Source of the DNA: Maribacter thermophilus
GTDB taxonomy: Bacteria > Bacteroidota > Bacteroidia > Flavobacteriales > Flavobacteriaceae
DNA length: 64,000 bases
Reading direction: 5' to 3'
NCBI RefSeq assembly: GCF_001020565.1
Contig: NZ_LDAS01000001.1
Location: 286,402 to 350,401 of the forward strand
Positions 45,391 through 54,328 of the stretch are shown piece after piece. Within the stretch, counting starts at the first letter, position 1. Every line of letters begins with the position of its first letter. The notes under the pieces are model-generated. The model did no database searches. It worked only from the letters and a program-made list of their open reading frames with translations, and was not told where the DNA came from. The translations under genes were made by a program, and so were the position numbers.

Positions 45391-46173
45391 ATGAAAAAAA
45401 CTATTTTATTTATAGCCATATGCCTTCTAAGTACTATAATAAAAGCACAAGAATTAAAAACTTGTGGAGAAGTTGAGTATGTTCAATCCACACATTTTTC
45501 TCGAGATTTTTCTCGAGACTTTATTTTAAGATTTAATAATGATGAATCAATATATAAAGAAACAAACATTACCGAGAAAAAAGAGAAAATAGAACAGACT
45601 AATAAAGACGAAGGTCAAGAATTAATTAGGGAAATCCCGAGAAATAACCTTAATCCAGAATTTTTTTATAATGATAGAGAAAGTTTTCATTTTATGCAAG
45701 TTTGGTTTGATAAAGAACTATTTGTCAAAGAAGACTCATTAGCTTGGAGATGGGACTTAAAAGATGAAGTAAGGAAAATAGGTGCTTTTAATTGTCAAAA
45801 AGCTAACATAAAGTTTAGAGGTAGGGAATACACAGCTTGGTTTACAAATGAAATATCTGTTCCATTTGGACCTTGGAAATTTCAAGGCTTACCAGGACTT
45901 ATTCTTGAAGTTTGCGATAAGGATAAAGTTTTCCATATAGTTGCAAAAAAAGTAGAAATTGAAAAGCAAGATAAATGTGAGATAAAAGTTGATTTATTGA
46001 AATTTCAAGAAGCCTTAACTATTAAACAATATTTGAAAAAGAAGGTAGAATTAATAAAAGAAGATTTTGCAAAACTTTCAAGCAGACTTCCAAAAGGTTA
46101 TGGCCCTCTTGTTTATGATGAAGATTGTGATGATTGCAGGGAAGAAATTGAACTATTTAAGAATGAGCAATAA
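45391..46173 (+). CDS. GLPGLI family secreted protein
   Basis: A 260-residue protein with a signal peptide (ends 'IIKAQ', residue 20) and the name-giving GLPGLI motif at residues 166-171, in the context 'FGPWKFQGLPGLILEV'. GLPGLI proteins occur only in Bacteroidota, usually beside a TonB-dependent receptor or in peptide-modification clusters. Their function is unsettled. Three other cysteines ('KTCGEV', 'FNCQKA', 'CDDC') could form disulfides. Its stop overlaps the likely receptor start by 11 bases, indicating translational coupling. Confidence 0.9.
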   Translation: MKKTILFIAICLLSTIIKAQELKTCGEVEYVQSTHFSRDFSRDFILRFNNDESIYKETNITEKKEKIEQTNKDEGQELIREIPRNNLNPEFFYNDRESFHFMQVWFDKELFVKEDSLAWRWDLKDEVRKIGAFNCQKANIKFRGREYTAWFTNEISVPFGPWKFQGLPGLILEVCDKDKVFHIVAKKVEIEKQDKCEIKVDLLKFQEALTIKQYLKKKVELIKEDFAKLSSRLPKGYGPLVYDEDCDDCREEIELFKNEQ

Positions 46174-48837
46174 ATTACTATTAGTAATAGCATTAATTTT
46201 ATCAAGTTTTAAAATTTGTTGGTCTCAAACAATAATAAAAGGAATCATCAAGGATGATAATCAAAAAGTGATGCCTTATGTAAATGTTACCATAAAAAAG
46301 TTAATCATTCATCCGTGATTAGTTATTCTTATTCTAATGAGGTAGGAAATTATGACATTAAAATAGAGGAAAATGGTGTTTATACTTTATCATTTTCTAA
46401 GATGGGCTATGAGACTAAAACGATAGAAATCAACGTTGAAAACTCGGAATCAAAAATTATCCAAAACGTGGTTTTAAATGAAAAGGCTTTTACGCTAGAT
46501 GAAGTAATTGTCACAGCTGATAAACCCATTAAAGTTAAAAAGGACACGATAGTTTTCAATGCAAAATATTTTACTGTAGGTAATGAGGAAACAGTTGAAG
46601 ATTTATTAAAAAAAATTCCAGGTATTTCAATTGACAATAATGGCACAATCAAAGTAGGAAATCAGGAAATCGAGAAATTAATGGTGGACGGCGATGACCT
46701 ATTTGATAGAGGTTGTAAAATACTTTCCAAAAATATGCCTTCGTATCCTGTCGATAAAATAGAAGTTTTAAACAAATACTCTAATAACAGGCTTTTGAAA
46801 GATATAGAGCAAAGTGATAAAGTCGCACTAAATTTAAAATTAAAAAAAAAGTTTAAACGTATATGGTTTGGTAGTATTAATGTTGGCTACAGTACAGTTT
46901 TAGAAAACAATTACGTGGCAAAATTGAACTTGGCAAATTTTGGAAAAAAGAACAAATACTACTTTTTGACCAATCTCAACAATATAGGCTACGATGCCAC
47001 AGGTGATATTGAAAACTTAGTTCGTCCATTTAGAAATAGAGATGAACCAGCAAGCATAGGCGACAATCAAAGCGTCAATTCTATTTTAAGCCTATCGCCA
47101 AACCAACTTAATTTTAAACGGAGTAGAACCAATTTTAACAATGCTGAACTGGTTTCGCTCAACGCCATTTTTAATCCAACGGAAAAACTGAAAATAAAAA
47201 CGCTTGGCTTTTTTAATTGGGACGAGACCGATTTTTATAGAAACAGCATGGATGTTGTAGACGTCAATGGAACAAATTTCACGAATACAGAAAATTATGA
47301 ATTACGTAACAAAAAAAGAATGGCTTTTGGTAAGCTAGATGTTATCTACAACATCTCTAAAACCAAAATGCTAGAAGCCACAACAAAATATAACAATGGC
47401 GATTTTAACGATGGCTCTAACTTAGTGTTCAATGGCAATTCTACCATTAAAAATTTACAGCACCAAAACACGCTTTTTGACCAGAAGATAAGCTACACCA
47501 ATAAATTTAAAGATAAAAAGGTTTTTTTATTGACTGGGAGATTCATTGATGAACAAACACCTCAAAACTATCGTTTAAATCAATTCTTTTACCAAGATTT
47601 GTTTCCCGATAGTGAAAATGCAAACAACGTTACGCAATTGAGCGAGAACCAAATGCAGTTTGCGGGCATCAATGCCCACTTACTGGACCGTAAGAAAAAT
47701 GGGGACTTGTTGGAACTTCAATTAGGAAATGAATATAGAAAGGATGAATTATCCACTACGTTTTCATTATTGGAAGATGAAACTCTTTTAGAACGGCCCA
47801 ACGGTTACCAAAATGAAACTAATTATCAAGTAAACGACTTATATTTCAAAAGCAAATACCGTTTAAAAATCAAAGACTTAGGGCTTACGGGAAAATTGGG
47901 TTTTCATCAACTCTTTAACCAATTAAAGGACAATCAAATCTCGTCCAATCAAAATCCATTCTTTATCAACCCTAGTATAGGGCTTGACTGGGAAATAAAC
48001 GAAAAGAACAAAATTATCACTTCCTATTCCTATAACACTACCAATGCAAAAATTCAGGATGTTTACAGCGATTATGTGTTAACGGGATTTCGCTCGTTTT
48101 CAAAAGGTACAGGTGGTTTTAATCAACTTGATGCTTCAAGTTTATTCTTTAATTATCAACTGGGAAATTGGAGCGATAGGTTTTTTGCCAACACATTTAT
48201 AGTTTACAGCAAAAACCACGATTTCTTCTCTACCAACACCTTGATTGCGCAAAACTACGCCCAAGCAGAAAAAATTCTGATCGAAGACCGTGAATTCGTT
48301 AACATCAATTCAAAACTCGATTACTATTTTAAGTTTATATCCTCAAATCTAAAATTGGATGTAGGCTATGCGCAAAGCGAATTTAAGAATATCGTAAATA
48401 GCTCTGACTTTCGTATAGTCACATCCAAAAATTACAATTATGGATTGGAAATGCGCTCTGGGTTTAAAGGTATCTTTAACTACCATATAGGCACAAAATG
48501 GACAACCACAGAAATAGAAACGACCATAAATAATTCTTTTACCGACAACATTAGCTTTTTGGACTTGTCTTTCGTTTTTAATAAAAAGTTTGATGTTCAA
48601 GTACAGTCAGAACGTTACTATTTTGGCAATCTACAAGCCGATAATACTTATTATTTTTTGGACTTTGATGCTAAATATAAACTCATTGAGAACAAACTGA
48701 CTTTAGGGCTTACAGGTAAAAACCTCTTCAATACCGAAAGGTTCAGAAACTTTTCGGTCAGCGATATTGGAACATCAACGACAGAATATAGATTGTTGCC
48801 AAGGTTTGTACTTGTAAAAATGGAATACAGATTTTGA
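46163..48837 (+). CDS. TonB-dependent receptor (GLPGLI-associated), frame broken by -1 shift
   Basis: Outer-membrane receptor of about 891 residues if a -1 shift is made. The first frame (46163-46318) encodes the signal peptide 'MSNKLLLVIALILSSFKICWSQ' and the beginning of a carboxypeptidase-like domain, but stops after 51 codons. The second frame continues the same domain without loss ('SVISYSYSNEVGNYDIKIEENG') and then the plug ('LDEVIVTA', 'IPGISIDNNGTIKVG', 'LMVDGDD') and barrel to a terminal 'VKMEYRF'. The join is at the A AAA AAG run 46294-46300. It may be programmed frameshifting, a real inactivating deletion, or a sequencing error in the A-run. The rest of the gene has no further damage. 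Confidence 0.8.
46294..46321 (+). other. In-phase A AAA AAG slippery heptamer with small stem-loop
   Basis: The heptamer at 46294-46300 is in the correct phase (codons ATA AAA AAG) for tandem -1 slippage, after which GTT AAT CAT restores the receptor frame. One base later a 6-bp stem (46302-46307 with 46316-46321, TAATCA/TGATTA, 8-nt loop) covers the zero-frame stop. No upstream Shine-Dalgarno-like stimulator was seen. Confidence 0.4.
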
Positions 48838-48854
48838 TATTGGAATAGAAAAAA

Positions 48855-49199
48855 ATGTATTTTAATAATTTGTATGTCAATAAGTTATGTTTGATTAAAA
48901 CGAGTATAGATGAAAAGAATAGAATTCAATATACCTATGGTTATATCCTTTTAATACTCATATACGTATTTGTTGTAGGTATGATTATAGCAAAAGACAC
49001 GGAGGTGAAAGGTGAAATATTGAGCATACTTCATTTTATGGCCAACGATGTATATGCCATTATTCTTGGGGTATTATTTATTTATCCGGTGCCTTTGTTA
49101 ATTCTTTCGTGCATTAGAAAAAGAAAGGATTTGATCAAGGGACTATCTGTCGCAACATTGATCAGCATTTTACTCACAATCACAATAGCCATTTCTTGA
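48855..49199 (+). CDS. Small membrane protein, unknown function
   Basis: A 114-residue protein with three predicted membrane helices ('YGYILLILIYVFVVGMIIA', 'DVYAIILGVLFIYPVPLLILSCI', 'GLSVATLISILLTITIAIS') separated by short charged loops. No family recognised. It starts 17 bases after the receptor stop, on the same strand, and so is probably the last gene of the small protein-GLPGLI-receptor cassette. A role as partner of that cassette is inference from position only. Confidence 0.65.
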   Translation: MYFNNLYVNKLCLIKTSIDEKNRIQYTYGYILLILIYVFVVGMIIAKDTEVKGEILSILHFMANDVYAIILGVLFIYPVPLLILSCIRKRKDLIKGLSVATLISILLTITIAIS

Positions 49200-49616
49200 T
49201 GGGGAGAACTGTGCTATTTTAATATGATAGTACCATAGGCAATGGCCGTACATGTAAAATAGAGGCTTTCGTTTACCCGTTTTGAAGGAAACACTTTGAA
49301 TGGTATGGGATCTTTGGTACGATAAAAGCCATAGTTTCTGCTTGGAGGATGACGTTAAGGTTTAACAAATAACACACAGGTTTATTTGTATTCAGATAAG
49401 AGCTTATGATATAACGGCTACAAGCTTACCTACTATACTTAAAGGACATAATTTTCTGGTAATACAATCAATGAGGAGAAAAGGCAATTGCCGGAATAAT
49501 ACTATTGCGAAATCTATTTTCAAAAATTCTGTGCTCCAATGCGCACACCAACACATTTATAATAATATTGATTAATAGTGACAAAAAATATTACATTTAA
49601 GCAATAATAATATTAA
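49200..49616. other. Intergenic region upstream of the hybrid regulator
   Basis: A 417-base spacer, becoming strongly AT-rich after 49540. It holds the promoter of the hybrid two-component gene, but no consensus TAnnTTTG element was recognised. No frame, terminator or RNA gene could be supported. Confidence 0.45.
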
Positions 49617-52600
49617 ATGTTTAACAATCATCATATATACAAGTTTCTAGTTTTTTGTTTCCTTTTTATATATCAGACACAGGCTCAAGAAAGTTTTAAG
49701 GAATTCAATTTTATTAACTTAAAAGATGGCATTTCTAAAGTAGCGGTATCTGGTATTACCCAAGATAATGACGGATTTATTTGGATCGGGACTAACGGTG
49801 GCGGATTATATAGGTTTGACGGTATAGATTATCTTTCATACAAGCATGTAATTAACGACTCAACTTCTTTAATCAGTAATATAATATATTGTTCTCATCT
49901 AGATTATAAAAATAGATTATGGATAGGTACTGAAGAAGGACTTAATTTATATGAAAGAAAGTTTGATAGATTTAAAAAAATTCCCATCCAACGGGTAGAG
50001 AAAAACAAAAATATGTCCGTTACCGTCAGTAGTTTGGGATCGGATAAATCTGGTAATATTTATGTGGGCACTTTTGAAAATGGACTATATAGGTATGATG
50101 TCGATAATGATAAAATAGAACAAATACTTGTAGATGGAATAAATCTAGAAACGAGCTATATCAATATTAATGGTATTCAAGTTAGTGAGAACGGTAAGGT
50201 TTATGTAGGTTCCAATATTGGGCTTCTAGAATATGACAGTACAGCTAATATGCTAAAAAAATGTCTCTTTTCTTCTGAAAAAGGAAACATTTCGATAGAT
50301 GATTCCATAGAATCTATATTGTTGGACAACTCAAATAATATTTGGGTAGGCACGCTCGAAAATGGTCTATACAGGGCGGCTATATCAAATAATGGTAATC
50401 AAGGTTCTTTTGATTTAACCCATTATAAAATAACCAAGAAACGAATACTGTCAATGATTCAAATTCCTGACGGTACTTTGTTAATAGGTACAGAAAATGA
50501 TGGGTTGATTCATATAGACCAAAATGGCGTCGTAATTAAAAATTATACTTTAGATAAGACGGATAAGGATAGTATAAAATCCAACTCAATTTGGTCTTTG
50601 TTCGTAGATAGTGACGAAAGGATTTGGATGGGGTATTACAATAGTGGGGTTGCTGTTTATGACCAATTATATGATAAGTTTAATAGTTTGGAAAGTGTGC
50701 CCGGTAATCCTAATTCATTGCAATTCTCATCTGTTACGGCCATAGAACAAGATGAAAAGGGGAATTATTGGATTGGTATGGATGGTGGAGGTATAGATAT
50801 TTATTATCCTAAAGCCAAAAGATTTGAGCATATTAGTAAAACAAGCACAACAGGCTATACTGGATTGAACAGTTTAGATATTCAAACCCTTTTTATTGAT
50901 AGCAATAAAAATATTTGGGCAGGAAGCTGGAACAATGGTCTGTTTTTTAAGAAAAACGGGTCAAAAAAATTCATCAATTATAATTCGGAGAACACACCTA
51001 ATCTCGATGCCAATAGTATATTAAGTTTTGACGAAGATTCAAATGGGATCATATGGATAGGCACTTTTCATGGCGGGGTTGTTATGTACGATCCAGAAAG
51101 TAAAAAGTTTACAAATCAGTATATGTCACCATTTCCAAAAAAGGAATTGATAGGGAACGCCGTTAGAAAAGTGTTGGTCGATTTAGAGGATAACGTTTGG
51201 GTAGGTACTACCGAAGGCCTGTTTAAAATTAATAAAAACAGGAATAACGATTATCAAGTAGAATCTATCTTAAATAAAGAAGCGAACGTTAAAAGGAATA
51301 TAAAAAGTGCCAACCACATATTGTCCTTATATCAAAGTTCCGATGGCTCAATTTGGTTTGGTACCAGAGGCTCGGGGTTGTGTCGTTACACTGGCAATGG
51401 GGAATTTCAATGGTATAGTGAATTGTATGAATTTCCAGAGGAAAGCGTATCCAGTATCATTGAGGATAAGGATGGTAATTTGTGGGTTAGTGTTAATTCA
51501 GGATTATTAAAAGTGAATTTAAAAAATAATGAATTAACTAGCTTTACATTGAACGATGGGCTGTTGTCTAACGAATTCAATTTTAATGCTGTTCATAGGG
51601 ATAAGAATGGGTATTTGTATTTCGGAAATTATAAAGGAGTAGATTTTTTTGATCCAAAAGATATTAGTTTAAATAAAATTGCCCCAACATTATATCTTAC
51701 TAATCTTAAGTTGTTTAACAAAGAAGTCTTACCAGGTAAAGAAGACTCTCCTTTAAATCAGGTCTTGGCCGAAACCGAAGAAATAGAACTAAACCATAAC
51801 CAATCTGTTTTTACCATTGAGTATTCGGGAATAAGTTATACTAGACCGGAAAAAAATCAATATGCCTACTATTTGGAAGGTTTAGAGGAATCTTGGAATT
51901 ATGTAGGAAACTTAAGAAGCGCAACTTATACAAATTTAGACAAGGGAACTTATATTTTTAAATTAAAAGCATCTAATAATGATGGGGTTTGGAATGATAC
52001 GCCATTAGAATTAAAAATAACTGTATTACCTCCTTGGTGGAAAACCAATTGGGCACTGGTAATGTATGTCATATTATTTTTAGGAGCAATTTATATGTTA
52101 AATATAGTGGCTCAACGTCGTATCAAAGAAAAGGAATTGTTACGGAATGAAAGAATTCAAAGAGTTCAAGAAGATGAACTACACAAAAATAAAATCCAGT
52201 TCTTCACTAATATTTCTCATGAATTTAGAACACCGTTAACTTTAATGATAAACCCATTACGGGATATTATTAATGATGATACTTTAAATTTTCCAGTACG
52301 TATTAAAGAAAAGCACAATGTAGTTTACAAGAATACGGTTCGACTTTATAGGCTCATCAATGAGTTAATGGATTTTAGAAAATTAGAGCTCAATAAAATG
52401 TCGATAAGAGCGCAAGAATTAAACCTTGTAAATTTCACAACGGAAATTATCGGTTACTATAAAGAAGAGGCTTTCAATAGAAACATTCATTTGGTTTTAG
52501 ATTCGGATTTACCTAGTATTCCCCTTTGGGCAGATCAAAGTATGTTGGAAAAGATTATATTTAACATACTTTCCAATGCGATTAAGGTAACGCCGGATGG

Positions 52601-53792
52601 CGGCGCTATAAAGATTGATATATTAGCCAGAAACGACAAATTTATCTTGCCGTTAGTCAACGAAACAAAGCCTGTTGAGGTCGTAGAAATTATTATATCC
52701 GATACGGGACCCGGACTAGAAAAAGATCAAGTAAGCAGAATATTCGAACGCTTTTATCAGGTAGAAAGCCTTAACAAAAACTATTATGGAGGAACGGGAA
52801 TAGGCCTAGAGGTAGTTCAGAATTTTGTTCGATTACATAAGGGGAAAATTGAAGTTGAGAGTAAATTAGGAGAAGGAACTACTTTTAAAATTTTATTTCC
52901 GGCAGGAAAAAATCATTTTAAGGAAGATGAACTTCTATCCGAAATAACTTCTTCAATTCCGTTGTATGAAAACATCGTTTCTATCGTTGCTTCAAAGCCA
53001 CCGGAGGATAGCGGCCCCAAAGCTGAAAAAACGATTAAATCCCATACTGTATTGATTGTTGAGGATAATACCGAACTCAGGAATTATCTAAAGAACGAAT
53101 TCAAGAAAGATTATAAGATTTTTGTAGCGAACAATGGTAAAGAGGGTATAGAAATAGCCCGAGAAGTGCTTCCGGATGTGATTATGACAGATGTCTTGAT
53201 GCCTGAAATGAATGGTTTTGATTTTTGTAGGATAATCAAATCTGACATTCGTACAAGTCATATCCCATTATTAATGCTCACAGCCAAGACAAGAATAGAT
53301 GATCGGATAGAGGGTATCGGATATGGAGCGGACGCATATATGGTAAAACCTTTTGATTTAAGGTTGTTAAAGCTTCGGATATCACAATTGATTACCAGTA
53401 GAAAATTAATTTTTGATAAGTACTTTGGCAAAATAAGTGGAGCCAAAGAAAACAAGAACACAACATCTATCGATAAAGAGTTTATTCAAAAAGTATTGAA
53501 CTATATTCATGAAAACATGAGCGATTCAAATTTAAGTGTAGAATTGTTGGCAGAAGAACTCAACCTAAGCAGAAGTCAGCTCTATAGAAAAATAAAAACG
53601 TTGACGGGGCAAACGGTCAACGAGTTTATGAGAAAAATACGATTGCAAAAAGCCAAGCAGTTACTGGAAAGTGGCAGTGCTTCAGTAAGTGAGGTTTGTT
53701 ATAATGTAGGGTTTTCATCACCTTCTTATTTTACTAAATGTTTCAAGGCGCATTTCGGGATATTACCAACAGAAATTGAATCAAATACCTAA
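49617..53792 (+). CDS. Hybrid two-component system regulator (HTCS)
   Basis: A 1391-residue one-protein signalling system. It consists of a signal peptide (1-24), two seven-bladed periplasmic propellers with 'DGFIWIGTNGGGLYRFDG'-type repeats (about 30-690), a Y_Y_Y domain (about 715-800) and a membrane helix (about 808-830). These are followed by a HisKA with His868 in 'NISHEFRTPL', an HATPase ('ISDTGPGLEK', 'GGTGIGLEVV') and a receiver with Asp1192 in 'MTDVLMPEMNG'. An AraC-type helix-turn-helix ends the protein ('LNLSRSQLYRKIKTLTGQTVNEF', 'VGFSSPSYFTKCFKAHFG'). HTCS sense oligosaccharides directly in the periplasm and activate the adjacent locus, here the susCD-GH10 xylan-type genes. Confidence 0.96.
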   Translation: MFNNHHIYKFLVFCFLFIYQTQAQESFKEFNFINLKDGISKVAVSGITQDNDGFIWIGTNGGGLYRFDGIDYLSYKHVINDSTSLISNIIYCSHLDYKNRLWIGTEEGLNLYERKFDRFKKIPIQRVEKNKNMSVTVSSLGSDKSGNIYVGTFENGLYRYDVDNDKIEQILVDGINLETSYININGIQVSENGKVYVGSNIGLLEYDSTANMLKKCLFSSEKGNISIDDSIESILLDNSNNIWVGTLENGLYRAAISNNGNQGSFDLTHYKITKKRILSMIQIPDGTLLIGTENDGLIHIDQNGVVIKNYTLDKTDKDSIKSNSIWSLFVDSDERIWMGYYNSGVAVYDQLYDKFNSLESVPGNPNSLQFSSVTAIEQDEKGNYWIGMDGGGIDIYYPKAKRFEHISKTSTTGYTGLNSLDIQTLFIDSNKNIWAGSWNNGLFFKKNGSKKFINYNSENTPNLDANSILSFDEDSNGIIWIGTFHGGVVMYDPESKKFTNQYMSPFPKKELIGNAVRKVLVDLEDNVWVGTTEGLFKINKNRNNDYQVESILNKEANVKRNIKSANHILSLYQSSDGSIWFGTRGSGLCRYTGNGEFQWYSELYEFPEESVSSIIEDKDGNLWVSVNSGLLKVNLKNNELTSFTLNDGLLSNEFNFNAVHRDKNGYLYFGNYKGVDFFDPKDISLNKIAPTLYLTNLKLFNKEVLPGKEDSPLNQVLAETEEIELNHNQSVFTIEYSGISYTRPEKNQYAYYLEGLEESWNYVGNLRSATYTNLDKGTYIFKLKASNNDGVWNDTPLELKITVLPPWWKTNWALVMYVILFLGAIYMLNIVAQRRIKEKELLRNERIQRVQEDELHKNKIQFFTNISHEFRTPLTLMINPLRDIINDDTLNFPVRIKEKHNVVYKNTVRLYRLINELMDFRKLELNKMSIRAQELNLVNFTTEIIGYYKEEAFNRNIHLVLDSDLPSIPLWADQSMLEKIIFNILSNAIKVTPDGGAIKIDILARNDKFILPLVNETKPVEVVEIIISDTGPGLEKDQVSRIFERFYQVESLNKNYYGGTGIGLEVVQNFVRLHKGKIEVESKLGEGTTFKILFPAGKNHFKEDELLSEITSSIPLYENIVSIVASKPPEDSGPKAEKTIKSHTVLIVEDNTELRNYLKNEFKKDYKIFVANNGKEGIEIAREVLPDVIMTDVLMPEMNGFDFCRIIKSDIRTSHIPLLMLTAKTRIDDRIEGIGYGADAYMVKPFDLRLLKLRISQLITSRKLIFDKYFGKISGAKENKNTTSIDKEFIQKVLNYIHENMSDSNLSVELLAEELNLSRSQLYRKIKTLTGQTVNEFMRKIRLQKAKQLLESGSASVSEVCYNVGFSSPSYFTKCFKAHFGILPTEIESNT

Positions 53793-54328
53793 TGGCCGGC
53801 CTTATCAAGCAGTCTGTCTAAGCTTAAACAGATCTTCCAATAATTTTTAGATATTTTATTCAGATAAATACCGGTTACATATTTGTATTCGGTCATGGAC
53901 CGTTGTTCTTTAAATACTCCATTTATTTTTTAAACCGATTAGAGGGTACGCTTCATATCTTCTCTACAACAAATGTAGCACGTAATATCTCTTATGTTGC
54001 ATAAAAAGCTGAAATGCTACTATTGCAACAATTCTTCTAACACTTGCTTTATTAGTCATAGTCTTGGCGTTGACCACTAATTATATTCGTTTGTACTATC
54101 TCTTCAATAAACAATAATGATAGAACCTAAAAAAAAAAAACATAAAATCTGGGTAGAAGTGCTGATTGTAATATTCATGTTGTTTTTACTCTCTCTCATT
54201 TTCGATTACATATAAAAACAACATGGTTTTAAAGGTCTAGCGAATGCCTATAGAACAAATGTATCGAAGAACGGTATAGTATTAAAACAATTAACTCTTG
54301 AACTGAATAATAACTTAAACTAAGTAAT
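53793..54328. other. Regulatory intergenic region before the xylan-type susC
   Basis: A 536-base gap between the regulator and its likely target operon. It contains a possible 32-codon mini-gene (54117-54215) and a long leader of about 110 bases to susC. A short dyad GGTC-ATG-GACC lies near 53897. No certain promoter element was identified; the HTCS operator should be here. Confidence 0.45.
54117..54215 (+). CDS. Possible 32-residue single-helix membrane peptide
   Basis: Open frame beginning 'MIEPKKKKHKIWVEVLIVIF' and ending 'FDYI'. It has a basic N-terminus followed by one strong hydrophobic helix, the pattern of a small inner-membrane peptide. It lies on the same strand between the regulator and susC. 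A run of 12 A codes for the lysines. Its reality is unproven. Confidence 0.3.
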   Translation: MIEPKKKKHKIWVEVLIVIFMLFLLSLIFDYI

